From NCBI RefSeq assembly GCF_047495875.1, contig NC_092465.1, positions 8,171,160 through 8,235,159 of the forward strand: DNA of 64,000 bases. Reading direction: 5' to 3'. Positions 37,001 to 50,800 of the stretch are shown one piece after another (positions within the stretch are counted from its first letter, which is position 1; the number at the start of each line of letters is the position of its first letter). The position numbers and the translations under genes were made by a program. The notes beneath the pieces are model-generated. The model searched no databases and was not told the origin of the DNA. It saw only the letters and a list, made by a program, of their open reading frames with translations. Source of the DNA: Pithys albifrons albifrons. Lineage: Eukaryota > Chordata > Aves > Passeriformes > Thamnophilidae.

Positions 37001-39970
37001 TCAAAGCACCAAGACACTTGTCACATGTTCCAGAACTGATGGAGTATGGCCTGGGTGACCTAAATATGCCTATAGTATCTCAAACTTTTATAATTCCATT
37101 AAAAGTAGTTTTCTCTCTGTGATTGAGCAATATAGAGATGTCTCTAATCAGTGTTCCTCCATCTTGTTCTGAATGAAGGATAGACACTATCTGGGAAGTA
37201 ACTACCTTCGTGGTTTTGCTCCCTCCCTGTAGTTCTATTTCTGGGACCTCCAGTTAGCTTCTCCCAATATCACTTGTTCAAATATGACATTTGGCTGCTA
37301 TCTCCAGAGGCCAGCTTTCACATTTACACAGAGTTTAGTATTAAGGACTAAGCCAAGGCTCATATCATTCTGATATTGTGCTTATCAACACAGCCCATCC
37401 CTTTTCCATGAATGTAAACTGTTGCGGATGTCTGGGACACACTGGAACAATCAGGGCACTTTTATCTGCTTGCTTTATACATTTTCTGATAAGCACACAG
37501 GATCTGTCACTTCATTATTTTAACTAATTATACTGCATTTATATTAGAAATCACAGTCATGCATTAGAGAATGAATACTGAATTGCATCACCAATTAATT
37601 TATGCTGTTTCTTCAGCATCAGAAATGTTATGTGTCCTCAGATTTACAGTGAAATTATTCCCCCCTCTGATTTTATCTCATTATTTTGTTATGAGTAATG
37701 CTTTTATCATAACCTTACCATTAGTCAACTTTCTGACATCCCGTTCTCTGGCTTTTCTTTTTAAAGTCAGTAACCCTGCAGTTCTAGTTACAGCAATAAG
37801 TGCAGCACAAAATTTACACTTGTTAAATGTGCAGGTAGGCAGGGCAGAATTTTGACCAAACTATCTGGTTTTGGTTTCAAATATTATGTTCTTCAGGTTT
37901 TATCAGAAGAAAACTACAAAATTTCCCTAATTGCTGTTGCTACAATGACCTTAATGTTCATTATTGATGTAATAATTATTGACTTCTCTGAGGTCCAGGT
38001 TAAATGCTGTAAACAGGAGAAATATGAGCCTATATTAGCAGTGACACGAGTTTATAGCATTGATTTTACATCTCCTCAGCCCAACTTGCAATATATTTGT
38101 TTGCAGAGTAGTTAACCTGACAAGGCATAAGTATTTCTTTTTGGCCATAATGTTAAGGCAAATGTTAGTGGGAAACTCAATGAGAAACTTCTTTTTTAGC
38201 CGACTTTCCTACATAATTTTCCTCCTTTTCTTTCTAATTTGTAGTCTGTTTCTTTTACTGTCTAATTCTTCTCTGCTGACTCTTTATAGGCACACTGGAA
38301 CAGACTTAAGGTCTATCAAGTCTGTTGTATATCTCCAGTGGTGACCTGTACCTGGGATCTTCTGTACTTTGTGATATTGTTTTATTGGCTTTGGCCTTGA
38401 TGTTTGCCCAAGAAGCATCTTGTTACAGAAATGCATTAAGAAACTTTAGTTTTCAGTTAAAAAAAAAAGGGCAAAAAAACCCCCAAAGGGTCTTGGACCT
38501 TTCAGTTACATAGAAATAATTCTGAATACCAGCAGAAGATGAATCGAGACAGCTCTGTGTGTGTGACTCTGCTGGTATTGAAAAGCAACAAAAACAACTT
38601 GGCACTTCAGGGACATTTGACTTAAAAATGTAGTTCTTACATTATAAGTATCTCCATGACCACATCATCCAGCTTTTTCTTTTGAATTTTAATACCTAAT
38701 TTCTCCTGTTCAGAAATCACACTTACTGCAGTGACAGTGCCCAAGAGACAGCAATCCCTTCACTGTTTTGTTTCACCTACAAATGATCTGTGTGCTGGTA
38801 CCTTGCAAACTCTTGCTGAGAAGACCTTTCTGCCGTCCCTGTTTTATGCTCTTGTTGTGTTGCATCTCACAGATTAAAAGGGAGTTAAACTTGGAGAATT
38901 CTGTAAGTTTTTTGAGATTGCTTATTTTATGACCTTTTGTCTGTTGAGGGCAGATGTTTTAGTCACCACAGAGCCTTTCTAAAGAATGTGAAGTGTAAAA
39001 TGTACAAATACAAAACCATCTCCTTCACTCCTTAAAATGTAATGATTGTAAAGAATAATGTCTCTTGTTCCCATGCTAGAAACCTCAGGTAGGCACTGGG
39101 TTTCTCAGTGTAATTTGGTTCTTGAAAAGCTCTTTAAATAGAGCCCTGAGCTCTATATGACACTGCTGTCTGCTTGAAAGCCTGCATTCCTTGAAAGGCA
39201 TATCCCATTAAATACAAGCCTCTTGCAAGCCACAGTGTGCCAGGAGAGCTGTCCTAGAGGTTATGTTTCAACCAAAGGAGAGAGAAGGAAGGCTGCTCCC
39301 CCCACCAGCTTCTGTGAGCCATTGGGTTGTGTTGGTGTGAGCTGTGAAACGGTGATTTCAGACTTGGTACTCTTTTCTAGAGGCATGAATAAAGGACAGT
39401 TCCTCCTGCTCTTCAAAGATGAGCTCGGTGTGAATGTGTAAAAAATAAGTATATGCAGAGGGCAGAAAATAATGCTTTTCATACTTTTCTGCTATTTACT
39501 TTTGTACTAGTCTGCTTCTAATGCACAAAGTCAATCACTTTGCTGCCATTTATTGCAAAGTATTTATTTCTGTTTATGATGATATATGCTGAGTCCAGAA
39601 TGGATTGTCCCTTTTCTTGATGAAACAACTGGAGATTGTCAATAAGTAAAGCACAGATAAGATAGATAGTAGCTTGTTAGTGGTTTGGGAGTAAGGTGAT
39701 ATGGCACAATAGATTAATGCATTGCCTTCATTTGTTGACATTTAATCTCTAAACTTTGGTTTATATTCAGTACACAAAGCAACTGAATACCTCTCCCAGA
39801 CTGTGAAAACTTGTAACCAGTTTTCTTGCTCTTCAGTATTTCTTTTATTATAATTGTTTTAAATTGTATTTCTAAGGTGTGACATAATTTCACCTTTTTC
39901 TCGTCAGCAGATTCAGTAATTATGACTTTATAGCATACCTTTTTTTAACCTCCTTCCTGCTTTTCTCCCA
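28008..39970. other. Non-coding DNA, no gene seen
   Basis: Twelve kilobases without a recognisable gene or repeat family. Open frames of 90-130 codons at 30843-31232, 33242-33577, 35160-35585 and 37571-37855 show no domains and mostly overlap frames on the other strand. The sequence around 30940-31420 is listed separately as an enhancer candidate. Homopolymer patches such as the A9G6 run at 29522-29536 and A-rich 38459-38485 are unremarkable. Confidence 0.6.
30940..31420. promoter_or_regulatory. Candidate conserved non-coding element
   Basis: The stretch is non-repetitive, less AT-rich than its flanks and contains a few CpGs. It carries a forkhead-type word TGTTTA (31079-31084), a CCAAT-type ATTGG on the reverse strand within 'gtaattggttac' (31229-31240) and a SOX-type ACAATAGG (31364-31371). 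Its left part also lies in an ATG-started open frame of 129 codons (30843-31232) whose translation resembles no family I know and has no codon-like pattern. I favour regulatory DNA over coding sequence. Confidence 0.3.
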
Positions 39971-40408
39971 TTGGTCTTGTTGGAAGCTTGTAGTTTTGCT
40001 GTATTACTTATGCACTTATTGCCACAATGCACTGCCTGCACTGCCCTTGTAACCACTTGTCCTTTCTTTCACCACTCCTGCATCTACCAGGGCAAGGTCC
40101 TGCGGCGGAGGGGGTTCCTCCGACCTAGAAGGGATGATAGTGTAGCCTATGGCCTTGTCAGCTGGATAGAGCAAAACTTCAAGGCATTTTTTGTTGTCTC
40201 TGATAATCCTGAAGGCATGTTAAGAGAAATCATCTTATTCATTGATGTCTGGCTGTGTCTGATGAGTGTGAGGGCATTCCTGTTCCCAGGTGTTCACATG
40301 AAGGATGCAGATAAGTCCTCTGAAATGGACAGAGCCTGTCTATGCCAATATTTCCCTCCACAGATCTCTGAGAGATGCATAAGAGCAAAATTGTGTCTGT
40401 GTGTATGA
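39971..40408 (+). other. Longest open frame in the window, unrecognised, probably not a gene
   Basis: An open frame of 145 codons runs from 39971; its first ATG is at 40010, leaving 132 codons. The translation begins with a Cys- and Leu-rich stretch, then a short basic run (KVLRRRGFLRPRR) and a segment reading YGLVSWIEQNFKAFFVV. I recognise no domain. A small GC-rich hairpin lies at 40106-40122 within the basic run. There is no visible promoter, poly-A signal or splice context. Chance, or an exon or retrocopy fragment of something I cannot place, are the alternatives; chance is the more likely. Confidence 0.12.
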
Positions 40409-43400
40409 AACTTATGATGATACAGGGTCATACTCTTTTTCTGAAATTAGTATTTTCAGAACTGATTTTCTGCTATTAGTGGCAGTGTGATGCTGAGATA
40501 ATTGTGAGTTCAAGTTGGGAGAAATAGCACCTGTATTTAGGATTGCTCCTGGAAGCACACATGGCATTCTTGTTGTAAACAATGACCATTATGGATGCAT
40601 CTGAGAGAGAAGTCATCTTAAGATCAGTGGTGATTGAAAATGCATTTTACTCAAAGAGTCTCTGCAGTCTGGGCAGTAATAACTGAATGAGAGCAGCCTC
40701 CTCATTCCTGCAACAAGCTTTATTAAGCTCCAGGAAGTTTGCATCAAACATGATGCATGAGAGAGCAGTTAACTCTGTGGGTGTGGTGAAGGGTGCCAGC
40801 CCTGTTGATGCATTTGGTGATGTCCCTTCTTTTCTGGGAAGTGTCCCTGCCTTTAAGACATTTCCAGCTTGGTAGTGACTAGATGACCTATTCCACCACA
40901 GGAGAGTCTGGAAAGCTGAGAGCAGGGCTGAGGAGAGGCTCTAGGGCAGCAAGGAAAGAGAGGGGGAAGCTGAATAATGCTTCCTCTTACTATCCTATCT
41001 TCCTCACACAAGTGATGATGAGTCACTGTTCCTATCCAGTACATAGTATTTACTGTTGCCAAGTTCTTCCAGGCCCAACAGATTCCCTAAGAAAAGACAT
41101 GGAGTGACAAAACAAGGAACCCCATTTCCTCTGCTTACAGTGAGCCTTCCATTCAGGAAATATCAGTTACGACAAAACCAGTTCATTCATATATTGGCTA
41201 GTGATGGAAATAGGCCCCCAGATATCATCTTGTCTTAATGCAAAATAAACAAGTAAAAGTTGCATGCTCTGGATTAGCATAAACATAACATTTTTCAAGG
41301 ATTTTCGTTCTCTTTCCTATAAAAACAAGTACTTAAGCCTTTTAACCACACTTTCTCAATCATGTCTGTACCTTCTAGAGCAGATTTTTCTGTAGTTAAT
41401 ATGCATCACCTTGTTTGATTATTAATTCATCTAGTCCCTCCTAAACCAGCCTTTTTTGTGCAGAAGAATGCTAATAGACTTTTGTTCCTAAATCTGCTAA
41501 TGTACCATTAAAAAGTCTGCTACATGGCTGACTTCTGTCTCTTAAATATTTAAATTATTGTTCTTCTGTCTGCAAAACTGATTTGCATGACTGTTGTTTG
41601 GATATGTAGCTGTGTGGGTATTGTAAGTACTGCTCAATCCCATGATCACCAGAATGAGCCTGCAAAATCTCTTAAGAGACTAGTTAAAATATGAATTCAT
41701 GAGGTTTCTTTCAGTTCTGCTTGATCTGTTTTTAAAAACCATATATCACATTCTATTTTTGATTATAGAGGTATATATCCACCGTATCCTCCCTGGCCTC
41801 AGATTTATCTTGACCTCCATGAGATGAAAATCTATTGTAGTTCTCCAAGTCAGCCTTTCCTCTATATTCTAGGAAGGTCAGTTAGGATACTTTTTTCCGT
41901 ATATCATCCCTCAGGACTTTCTTAGGTTTTCAGTTCAGCACTGTTTCCTCCATTCCTAGAACTAATTGCAATTATGATTTCCATAAAGTGCCTGAAAAAT
42001 TATTCAGAGAGAGGTTTTCTCCTCGTCGAGGTGCTTGCAGATGTATGCTATGATGTCTCTTCTCCAGCCCCTTCCAAGGTGCCCACCCTGCTTTGAGTGC
42101 TGACCTGTGGAGAGTTTGGGGAAGAGTGGCTCTGACATCCTCCTGGTCTTGTCCATCTTTACATCCTTCTCAACCATTTCCTTAGATTAATGAATATGTT
42201 TGTTGTTTTGGTACTAATAATATTCCCTGGTATCTGCTATTATGAGGGAAGAGGAGGCCACCACTGGGCTGCTAAGTACTGCTCTTTTCCACTGCACATT
42301 CCTAATCAGCATCAAGATTTAATTTTTGACAGAGTGAATTACCTGTCTCTAGTCTCAAAACAAACTTTTTTTTTGCCTCTGACACTGCCAGTTTACTCAG
42401 TGACTGATCCAGAGTATATTGAGTAATGGCAATACAGGTCTTGTGTCTAACCAGTCAGAATCCCCAGTAAGAAAATCACCAGCTCAACCTTAGATGTAGG
42501 GACCTGGAGTTGTTACATGCTTTGGTGCTTCTCCAAAAGGAGATATAAAACCTCAAGCAATATGATATAGCAGTATGTGTTTAGCACCCTGAAGAGGATC
42601 TTCCTTTGAGTACTTCCTTTCTTGGCTAGCAACAGCACAGTCTGGAAAGCAGGATAAGCAGGGATGTGGTGCTTTTCATGTATTTTGCATCATCATTTCT
42701 ATTTATTTTCTAGCTTTTTTTTTGAAAGCATTACCTGCAAAACTTCTACATTTAATTACTTTTATAGAGAAGGTCTTTGTCTTTTTGGTGTTTGGTTTCT
42801 GAGTTCTATTGGTTTGTTGTGGTTTTTTACCACTATTTTAACACTCTATTCCTTATGCCTTGGTTTATTTATTTTTTTCTTTTCTTCTCTGCAATCCTCA
42901 CCCCAGTCTGATTAGGTAAAATAACTTGGGCTATACATGGCCGTATACAGTTTCAGTCAGAGAACAGAGCTGTTAAGTCTAGACACTTATAACACTATTG
43001 TATTTTCTGTAAAAGAGCCAAAATAGGAAGAAAACAGCAGAGAATATAGATTTTGCTCCAGTGTGGATTCAATAAACAAACTCTGCTGAAATATTTGTGA
43101 TGCTGATTACAGGAAGGCTTGCAAAAAACGAACAACAAAGGTCACTTGCTGCCTCCTTCTGATGTTCATGACTCATTAATCAGAAAGCCAAGTTTGCATT
43201 TATAATTTCTCTAATCAGACAGTGAAGTCTTGAAGGAGCAGGGACCATTGGAGTATATAAAAGATTTAATGCTAAAATGGTTGAACACATGTGAGTTCAG
43301 TGCGAATCAGAGATTTGTGGAGGTCATGCTTTGCCCTGGCTGGGTAGAGAGGCATCACTCCCTACACTCCCCAGCAGTTGAATTACTGCTTTAGTGAAAG

Positions 43401-46400
43401 CCACCAGTACTTTGGCCTGTGAGGTCAGCGCTGTGATGCAACAGCATATAAATAATGAAGAGAGGAAAAATGTAAAAGAACATGGGTATTCTTTGAAAGT
43501 GTCAAGTTGTCCTTTCTGCAAAAGTTGGTAAACTCATGCAGGTGACATTTGTTATTTATAGACTTAGAATGCTAACTGAGGCTGTGGAAGTCTCTTAGAT
43601 GATGCCTTACCAGGTCCTTTGACACAGAGGAGCAGCTGGCAGTGGTGTGCCTTTGGACTTGCAGAGACTAGGTACATAAAAACTAGGTTTGTATCACACT
43701 TTGGCTTGTGGGTTTTATTTCTCTTGGCTATGTTGACTGTATTGACTCCTCAACACAACAAGTCCCAGAGCAACTTTCAGAGGCTCAAACCAACCAAATT
43801 GCTCTGTGACTTTTTATCTCATCTTAAAAGCCAGGCAAGAATTTTAGGAGAAGAAGGAGGTTATTGTGAAACATGAATTGGTTAAGGATTCATGTTTGAG
43901 CAAAAGGCATTTACATAGGATTAACCTTGCTGACCTTTAATGTAAGCCCTGAGTTCCCTGCAGAGGGTGTCTGCAATGGGGTTCAGTGCCCATAAGGCTG
44001 CTTGGATACAACAACACTGATAGGGGTTTGGGAATCCTTGTGAGGAAAATCTTAGTATGTCTGACTGCTGGCAATTTTAATTTATAGAATACATTCTCTT
44101 ATATAAATAAGTACAAATATAGATCTAAATGTTATTGCTGCTTGTTGTTTTGAATAGAAAATTCTCCTAGTTTTCATAGTGAGCAGAGTCCATGAGGACC
44201 TGTTGAACTTTTTAGTCTATTGTGAGATGATGGATTGAGTGGCTGTTAGTGAAGATGCTGTTATGTGTTGACATTTGCACATGTTTTCTCATCTTAGTTT
44301 GGCCTGTTCCTTTTATTTTGCTGCTTGTAGGTCTGAGTATTTTCTTGGCTGCAACAGTCCTTTAAAAGAAATATTTATATCCAGCTAGCTTAGAACCATT
44401 GATGGCAGGAACCTGCTGCTGTTCCAATAGATTTGCTTCAACAATGTAAAGAAAAGTAATGTGAAAGGTGTGTTAAGCTGATTTTTATATTCATGAATAT
44501 CTACATATGAAGTCTGAATGAAAAAATCTAGATAGCAGGAAAGGTATCATTATGTCTCCCTTTTATCTGGACACATTTCATGAGTATACAGTGAATTTTG
44601 GTAGTCAGTGGAGGGGAGGCTGCTAATTCCCAAGAGAGATATGCCTGGCGAGCTCCCTGCTTGTCCCCTTCTCTGCTACTGTGGATGTTATATGCATCAT
44701 TTTAACTCAATAGGCTTTATACCTGGTAGATAAAGTTCAACATTTCATTATAATGAGTATTTAGAGTATCTGCTGTATATTTTCTTCAAAATTATGCAGA
44801 GGAATAGATAATATTTAAAAGAATAATTACAAAACTTAGTCTTTTGTGTTATGGAATTTCTAGGAATTAATTCAATTAGTGAAAATGACATTTGTAGCTC
44901 ATTTTAAAAATAATCTCTCGCTCTGTCTTTCATTCTGATTCCTGGTTTCTGGCTTTATCATAGCAGAATAGGAGCACTATTTTAAGTACTTTTGAAAATG
45001 TGTGTTAGTAACTTTCAGTACCTTTCATAGGTGATGCCATGACCTATGAAGGGTTATATGTGTTGAGAAGTGATTGCTGTGCAGGTCGATGTGATGCCCT
45101 TCAAATAGTTATTGAAAAGTTTAGTGGTTTTGGAAATTGTACTTAAAATATTTGAGATTTCTAGTAACAATTATTTAGAAAAGTTAGGCTGATGAATTTT
45201 TAACATACATAAACCACAATTTGTAGACAAAGATGCATATCTGGACCACCTGTATACACTCATTATGCAAGATGCAGGGCATCAACAACCTCCTCCAGCT
45301 CCATCCTTCTTCAGTTTTGAGGTTTTAGCAAATCAAATTTGTTTCACAAAGCTGCTTAAAGTTCTCTTTGATGTGCAAGCCTTTGGAAACAGTGAATATC
45401 TTGTTGTGTTCTCATTGATGCACTAATCAGCTAAAGGACAGACACATGTTTTATTGTAAGAACAAAGTGCTTCAGCTTGAGGGATCAGAGAGAAAGATAA
45501 GAGGTCTGACAGCTGTAAACTTCTAAAACAGGCTGGTCTAAAATGAAATTTTACAGAACAAGTGCCTCTACTGTTGTGATCATGTGTTTCCAACTAAATA
45601 ACAACATTTGCACCAAAGGTGTCTCTGAAACAGTGAGATTTCAATAAGAGATCTGCATGTTCAAACAGGAATGTAGTAGAGCTACAAAAGCTCTATCAAG
45701 ATCTAGAAACAGATTTTGTTTTATGTCAGGAAAATATAGATGAGATAGAAGAGAAATTAAAAATAATAATAAAAAATAGTAAGTGGAAGCCCAGTGGTGA
45801 GAAAGCTATCACAATATATTTACTTAGTCTGGGGTTAAGCTCTGCAGAGTTAAAATGCTAATCTAGTTTTCAAAAAAACCTTAATTTTTACATGTGTTCT
45901 TCAAAGTAATTGATCATTTCTCTCTTTTTTTCCTCTTTTGGTAAAATTTGATTCCTGAGGTAATTAACTCCACTTTTAGAGCAAATTTTTCAGTGGTTCA
46001 CAGAGCCACTGAGTTTTGGCAGTGCCACTGAGAAACAGAACACATTGTAGGGCAGCATTTGGACAGTAATGCTATATAGCAACTGACCTTTGGAGGAAAA
46101 GAACAATAAATGTATTCTTTTGTAGTCTCAAAAACTCTTTATAGTGTGGGAAACTGGGGATTTCTGATGGAATCTGGTAGATCAGAGGGTAACGTCATGC
46201 TTTTCCATGCAGGGTACTCATTCAGCTGAAGTGCAATGTGGCATTTTGTTTTTCTCCCCTCAAAAGGACGAGTTAGAATATGTTGTTCTCCAGTATGAAA
46301 TTTTTTAACTCATCCTTTATGTTTCTGAAATTTGCTGTCAATCATTTCATGAACATCCAGAAAAAGAGAGACCTAATAAAAAGTGGCAGCTGAAAACTAA

Positions 46401-47389
46401 TATTCCAAACTGTCACCATCTAATTAATTTTTTCATTTATATTCTCAGAACAGTCCTAATTCACGTGGACTTCTGCCAGGGAACTCAACAATAAAGCAGT
46501 CATTTAAAACTCCTAACAATAAGAAAATATGGAAAGACTGGGAAAAAACAGACTAACCTTTAATGAATCAATCTGAAAATTCCATATTTGGAAGTTTATG
46601 ATAAAGCTACAGCAGCTGAGATTGCCTTGCATTTTAGGACAAATGAAGTTGCTCTTCACACCTGTTAACTTAACTGTAGAATTTCAGAATTTACTGTTGT
46701 TTTTTTAATTTCCTATGCCTTTAATCATATCAGACAAGCCAATTGTTCATCTTGGTTTTAATATTGCTTACATTAAATGATTTATACAGAGACTGATCTG
46801 GAAACTTGGTATCCACCTACATGTTATTATTTTAAGCTGCAGATGCTGAATTCAATAACAAGATTTTTTTTAACATACTGACATACCTTAAGGTGCATCT
46901 AATGAGATCCATCAGAAAACATCAAAGGAACTAATTTCCTAAATACTGAAGTATTTTAGAACCTCCTTGAGACATTATCTGCATCACTAAATATCTGTAA
47001 AGCTCCAGCACTACAACCCATATAATTGCAGATTGCCAGAGCCTGTCTGTGGTCTCATTTCCCCCTGTGAAATCCCATTTGTTCAGTTATGCAATATCTA
47101 AAATTTATACTCATTTATGTCCATGCTCAGGAAACCTGTCCATAGCATTTCTGCATTGGTAGCTTTTGCACAGAGATTTCTTGTATTGTTTTGCTGTCTA
47201 GTTAAACAATGTGAGAGCAGCATCGTGCTGGGATCTCGTGTTATGCCATAAAAATGCACCAACAAACAATATATTTTCTGTCACAATTAGGAAAAAAATC
47301 ACCTAACTTTTTTTAAGATGTTGCTTGGTTTGGAAATTGAAAAATTGCCTGAAATTCTGCTAAGATTGGAAAGTAAATGAAATGGAAAT

Positions 47390-47830
47390 AAAGTATATTA
47401 TAATGAGACAGATGTGAGCTCGTTTTCCCTAGCGCGGGTTCATGGACTGTGCATTCTCTTGGCCCGCCTGACATTTAAATTTGAGTAAATTCAGTGGTTT
47501 ATAAGAAAAGCATCTGTTGTTGGAATGACAATAGCAAGATACAATAGCAAGGAAAAGGAATCTAATTGTTATTAGGTATTACAGCAGAATGTCAGTGAAA
47601 GGGCTTTCATTGTGTTGAGATTCTGGCACCAGCCTGGGTATTAAATTGGCCAGCTCATCAGGGAATAGAGCACATTAGTGAGTGGTTCAGCTGTGACTGA
47701 GTGTGTGCATTAAAACCTGTGACTTAGAAAACTTTCTAATGCCATAAATCAAGCGCAGAGTTAATACACAACACATTCACGGAGGGAATATAATATAAAT
47801 TAGTGTGCTTTTCTTCTACTAACTTTAACC
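47390..47830. promoter_or_regulatory. Candidate conserved non-coding element
   Basis: The block begins with an unusual CpG-bearing word (ctagcgcgggttcatgg, about 47430) in otherwise AT-rich DNA. It continues with TAAT/ATTA words (ctaattgttattagg) and two copies of the 11-mer acaatagcaag at 47528-47538 and 47541-47551, each holding a SOX-like ACAATAG. No repeat family is recognised and no open frame exists. The mixture resembles a developmental enhancer; conservation in other birds is the deciding fact and is not visible here. Confidence 0.3.
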
Positions 47831-50800
47831 TTTAATCACACTAGGCTTAACATTTAATTTTTTATAGTGATACTCATTTTATTGTCACGTTTGCTGTCCA
47901 CTCTGTAGCCCAGGTAAAACCTTGAACTGTGCCATACACTCAACCTGAGCAAGCTGTAAAACCTGCAGCTTATGGCTTCAGCCTCAAGATCTCTGTTGTG
48001 GGCATGTTCAGCCACTGAATAGTGAGGGTTGCTGCTAATGTCTTTTAATAAAATCAGAAACCTCTGAGATCATAAACCTGCTGACTTCATTTCCTTTTTC
48101 CAGTGGACTTCAAAAAAGTAATTACTGTACTGCACATACAGGCAAATCTTGCAAAATGCCCTCAAGATACAACTCAAAATTAAGACTTCTGGTAATGAAG
48201 AAAGTCAGTAATGTTTTTTCTGTAAAAAAATAAACCAAAAATTGGTATATTCTTCAAAGCACATTAGGGAATTTCATTTCTGTTCTATTTTTAAATAAAA
48301 ATCCACAAGATCTTGCCTTTTCAGGCCTGGAGAAGGTTAATTGTAAATCTAGTTCTTCTTTCTTCATGATTGCTTTCAAATCACTGCAGCAAATGAAGGG
48401 TTTGTAGTGTTGAGTCTTTATATTTGATATACTTTGTTTTTTCCTCATCATTAAAATTATATGAAGAGTCTTCACAGGAAACCTTGAGAAAGTGTGGAAG
48501 ACAGAACTATGGTGATAGGGATGTCACAAAAGGGAAAGACCACAAAGATGAAGAACAAAAAAACCAAAAAGGGAAGCTACTTTTCTGGTAATTCAACATC
48601 ATCTCCATCATCTTCTGTGTCTTTCCCTCCCCAGCATTTTCTTGTGCTGTTTATTCCTCTGTTATAAACAACCATTACATGCACAATTTTTATTTGTAAC
48701 TCTCCTCTTAACGACAAGCTGATGCCTTCTACCCTCTTGCTCTCTTGCACAAGGGTTTGTGTCAGAACTCATAATGAAGCAACTTGAGATTTTCTTCTGC
48801 ATTTTAAGAGTGGAACTAAATGTTTAATCCTCAAAGTCAAGGTACAAGGAAGTCTGGTAGCTGAATATCTACTAATTCTACTAATAGTATCTCACTTTCT
48901 CCCACTCCTCCTTGAATATTCACAGTAGATAAAATTATCTTAGCAATTAAGCTAAATTAGCATTGTTTGTTCTATAAAGTGTTTTAATCCACATATATAC
49001 TTGTTTTTGTATAAATCTAATACATCTTTTGTGTGTAGTTTCTTTTGATTAAGACAAGACTCTTTTGGAGGCAGAGCCGTGAAATACTTTTTTAATACAT
49101 AGCAACTAAACAGGAACAACTGTGCAAGGTCAAGAACCAGGACAGTCATTGCTGGAAAGACTATTTTTTTTTTTATTTTTTTGACGCCTATACTTTTTTT
49201 TTATTTATATTTTTACAGGTAGCCCAGAGCAATTGTGTTAAAACCCATAAAATGCACAGCACTGACTGCTCCTTCCCAAATCTCTGCACCTCTTGACAGT
49301 GGTGTCTTCCTGAGGAAGTATTTGCTTTTGTGACTTTAGAAACCTCAGAGGATTTCTCTTCCTGACCTGGCCACCTTGTCTGTGAACCACTATAAAGCAT
49401 CAATACCTTTGGCAAGGACTTCCATAGCATAACTACTTCTGTACGAAGGGCAAAACCTCCTTTTATCTGTTCTAGCCTTCCCCTTGCTGTGTGTGGGAAG
49501 AGGTGGTGAGCAGGGGACATTCGACCTCTCCCCCTGTTTGCGAAGATATTTCTGGGCTGTATCTGCATCTGAGATACAGACACTTTAGAGGGAGAGACGT
49601 GTTTGGCAGACAAATAAGTGACAGGGCAAGATCAGCAGGACAGGCTCTGATGAGCACTCCCCACATGTGAGAATCCAGTTTGAGCCCCTCAACAGCCAGA
49701 GAGACTCATTTGGAAACATTGTGCAAAACTCCATCCTCATACGTACACCCACTGGGATGGTTTTATGTAGGAATTGGGATAGTGAGTGTTGAAAACAAAC
49801 TAGTTCTTTTCAGGCAGTCTCAAGGTCAGCACTGTGGATCTCTCCAAGCATGATCATTTCATGCAGAGGAGGGAGCACTGAGGAAGGCTCAAATCCTGCT
49901 TTAGCAGCACAGACAGCTTTGCTGACCCCTTGCCTGTGTGATCTCTTCACACCAATAAGATGGAGTGTCTTTAGCTGTAAGAATTTCTGCACTGTGTGGA
50001 TGAAATTCTGTTTGCTTCATTGCAATTCCAAAATATAATTATCTAGAAAGAACAGCCACTGTGTCCCAGTATTATATCCTCCATTTGCACAGACGAATAT
50101 AAATGTGAAGGATTTGTACCTTGCAGGACCCTGCTCAGTTTGGCAGCCACTTGAGGTTTTATTATGTTTTGGGTTTGGTTTTGGGTTTTTTTCCCTTGTT
50201 TTTTAAGAAAATTAAATAAGTTATTCATTTAAAATGCAATTGAGGAGATAAAAATGCAGCTTTGCAGTTAATATGCATTGTATAATATCAGTCAATTTGT
50301 GAGATTAATCATTTGGTTGGGAATCAAAAGACACTGTAAAATTGAGAAGTACAAAGGACATATAGAAAATAACATAGATGGATTGTTATGACATTTATTA
50401 TTTATGTTCTTGTTTCTTCAATTCTTACTTTTAATCCATTGAGAATGTGTATCCTCACATGAAGGAGTCAGCTGTGGACTGGGGCTGTTGCGTTGCAGCA
50501 CAGTGTGACCTGCTATGACAGAGGGATTTGGAGAAAACTCTCAGGAAAGTAAAATACCTTATTTTTATTCTAATAAACTGACAGTGTGTACTTCAGCAAT
50601 GCAGCCCATGGAGAGCAGGCAACACACACAGGATCCCTGTGCTGTGGGAGTGTGTGCTGCTGGATGTCAGGGATGCTGGGGACTAGGGAATGAATGGAAT
50701 GGATTGTAATTGCTACCTGAGCAGTACAGATATCTTCGGTGACTGCTCCTTGGCTTTTCCTCAGCAATAGTGCTGATAACCCTACTTCATCTGGCATCTA

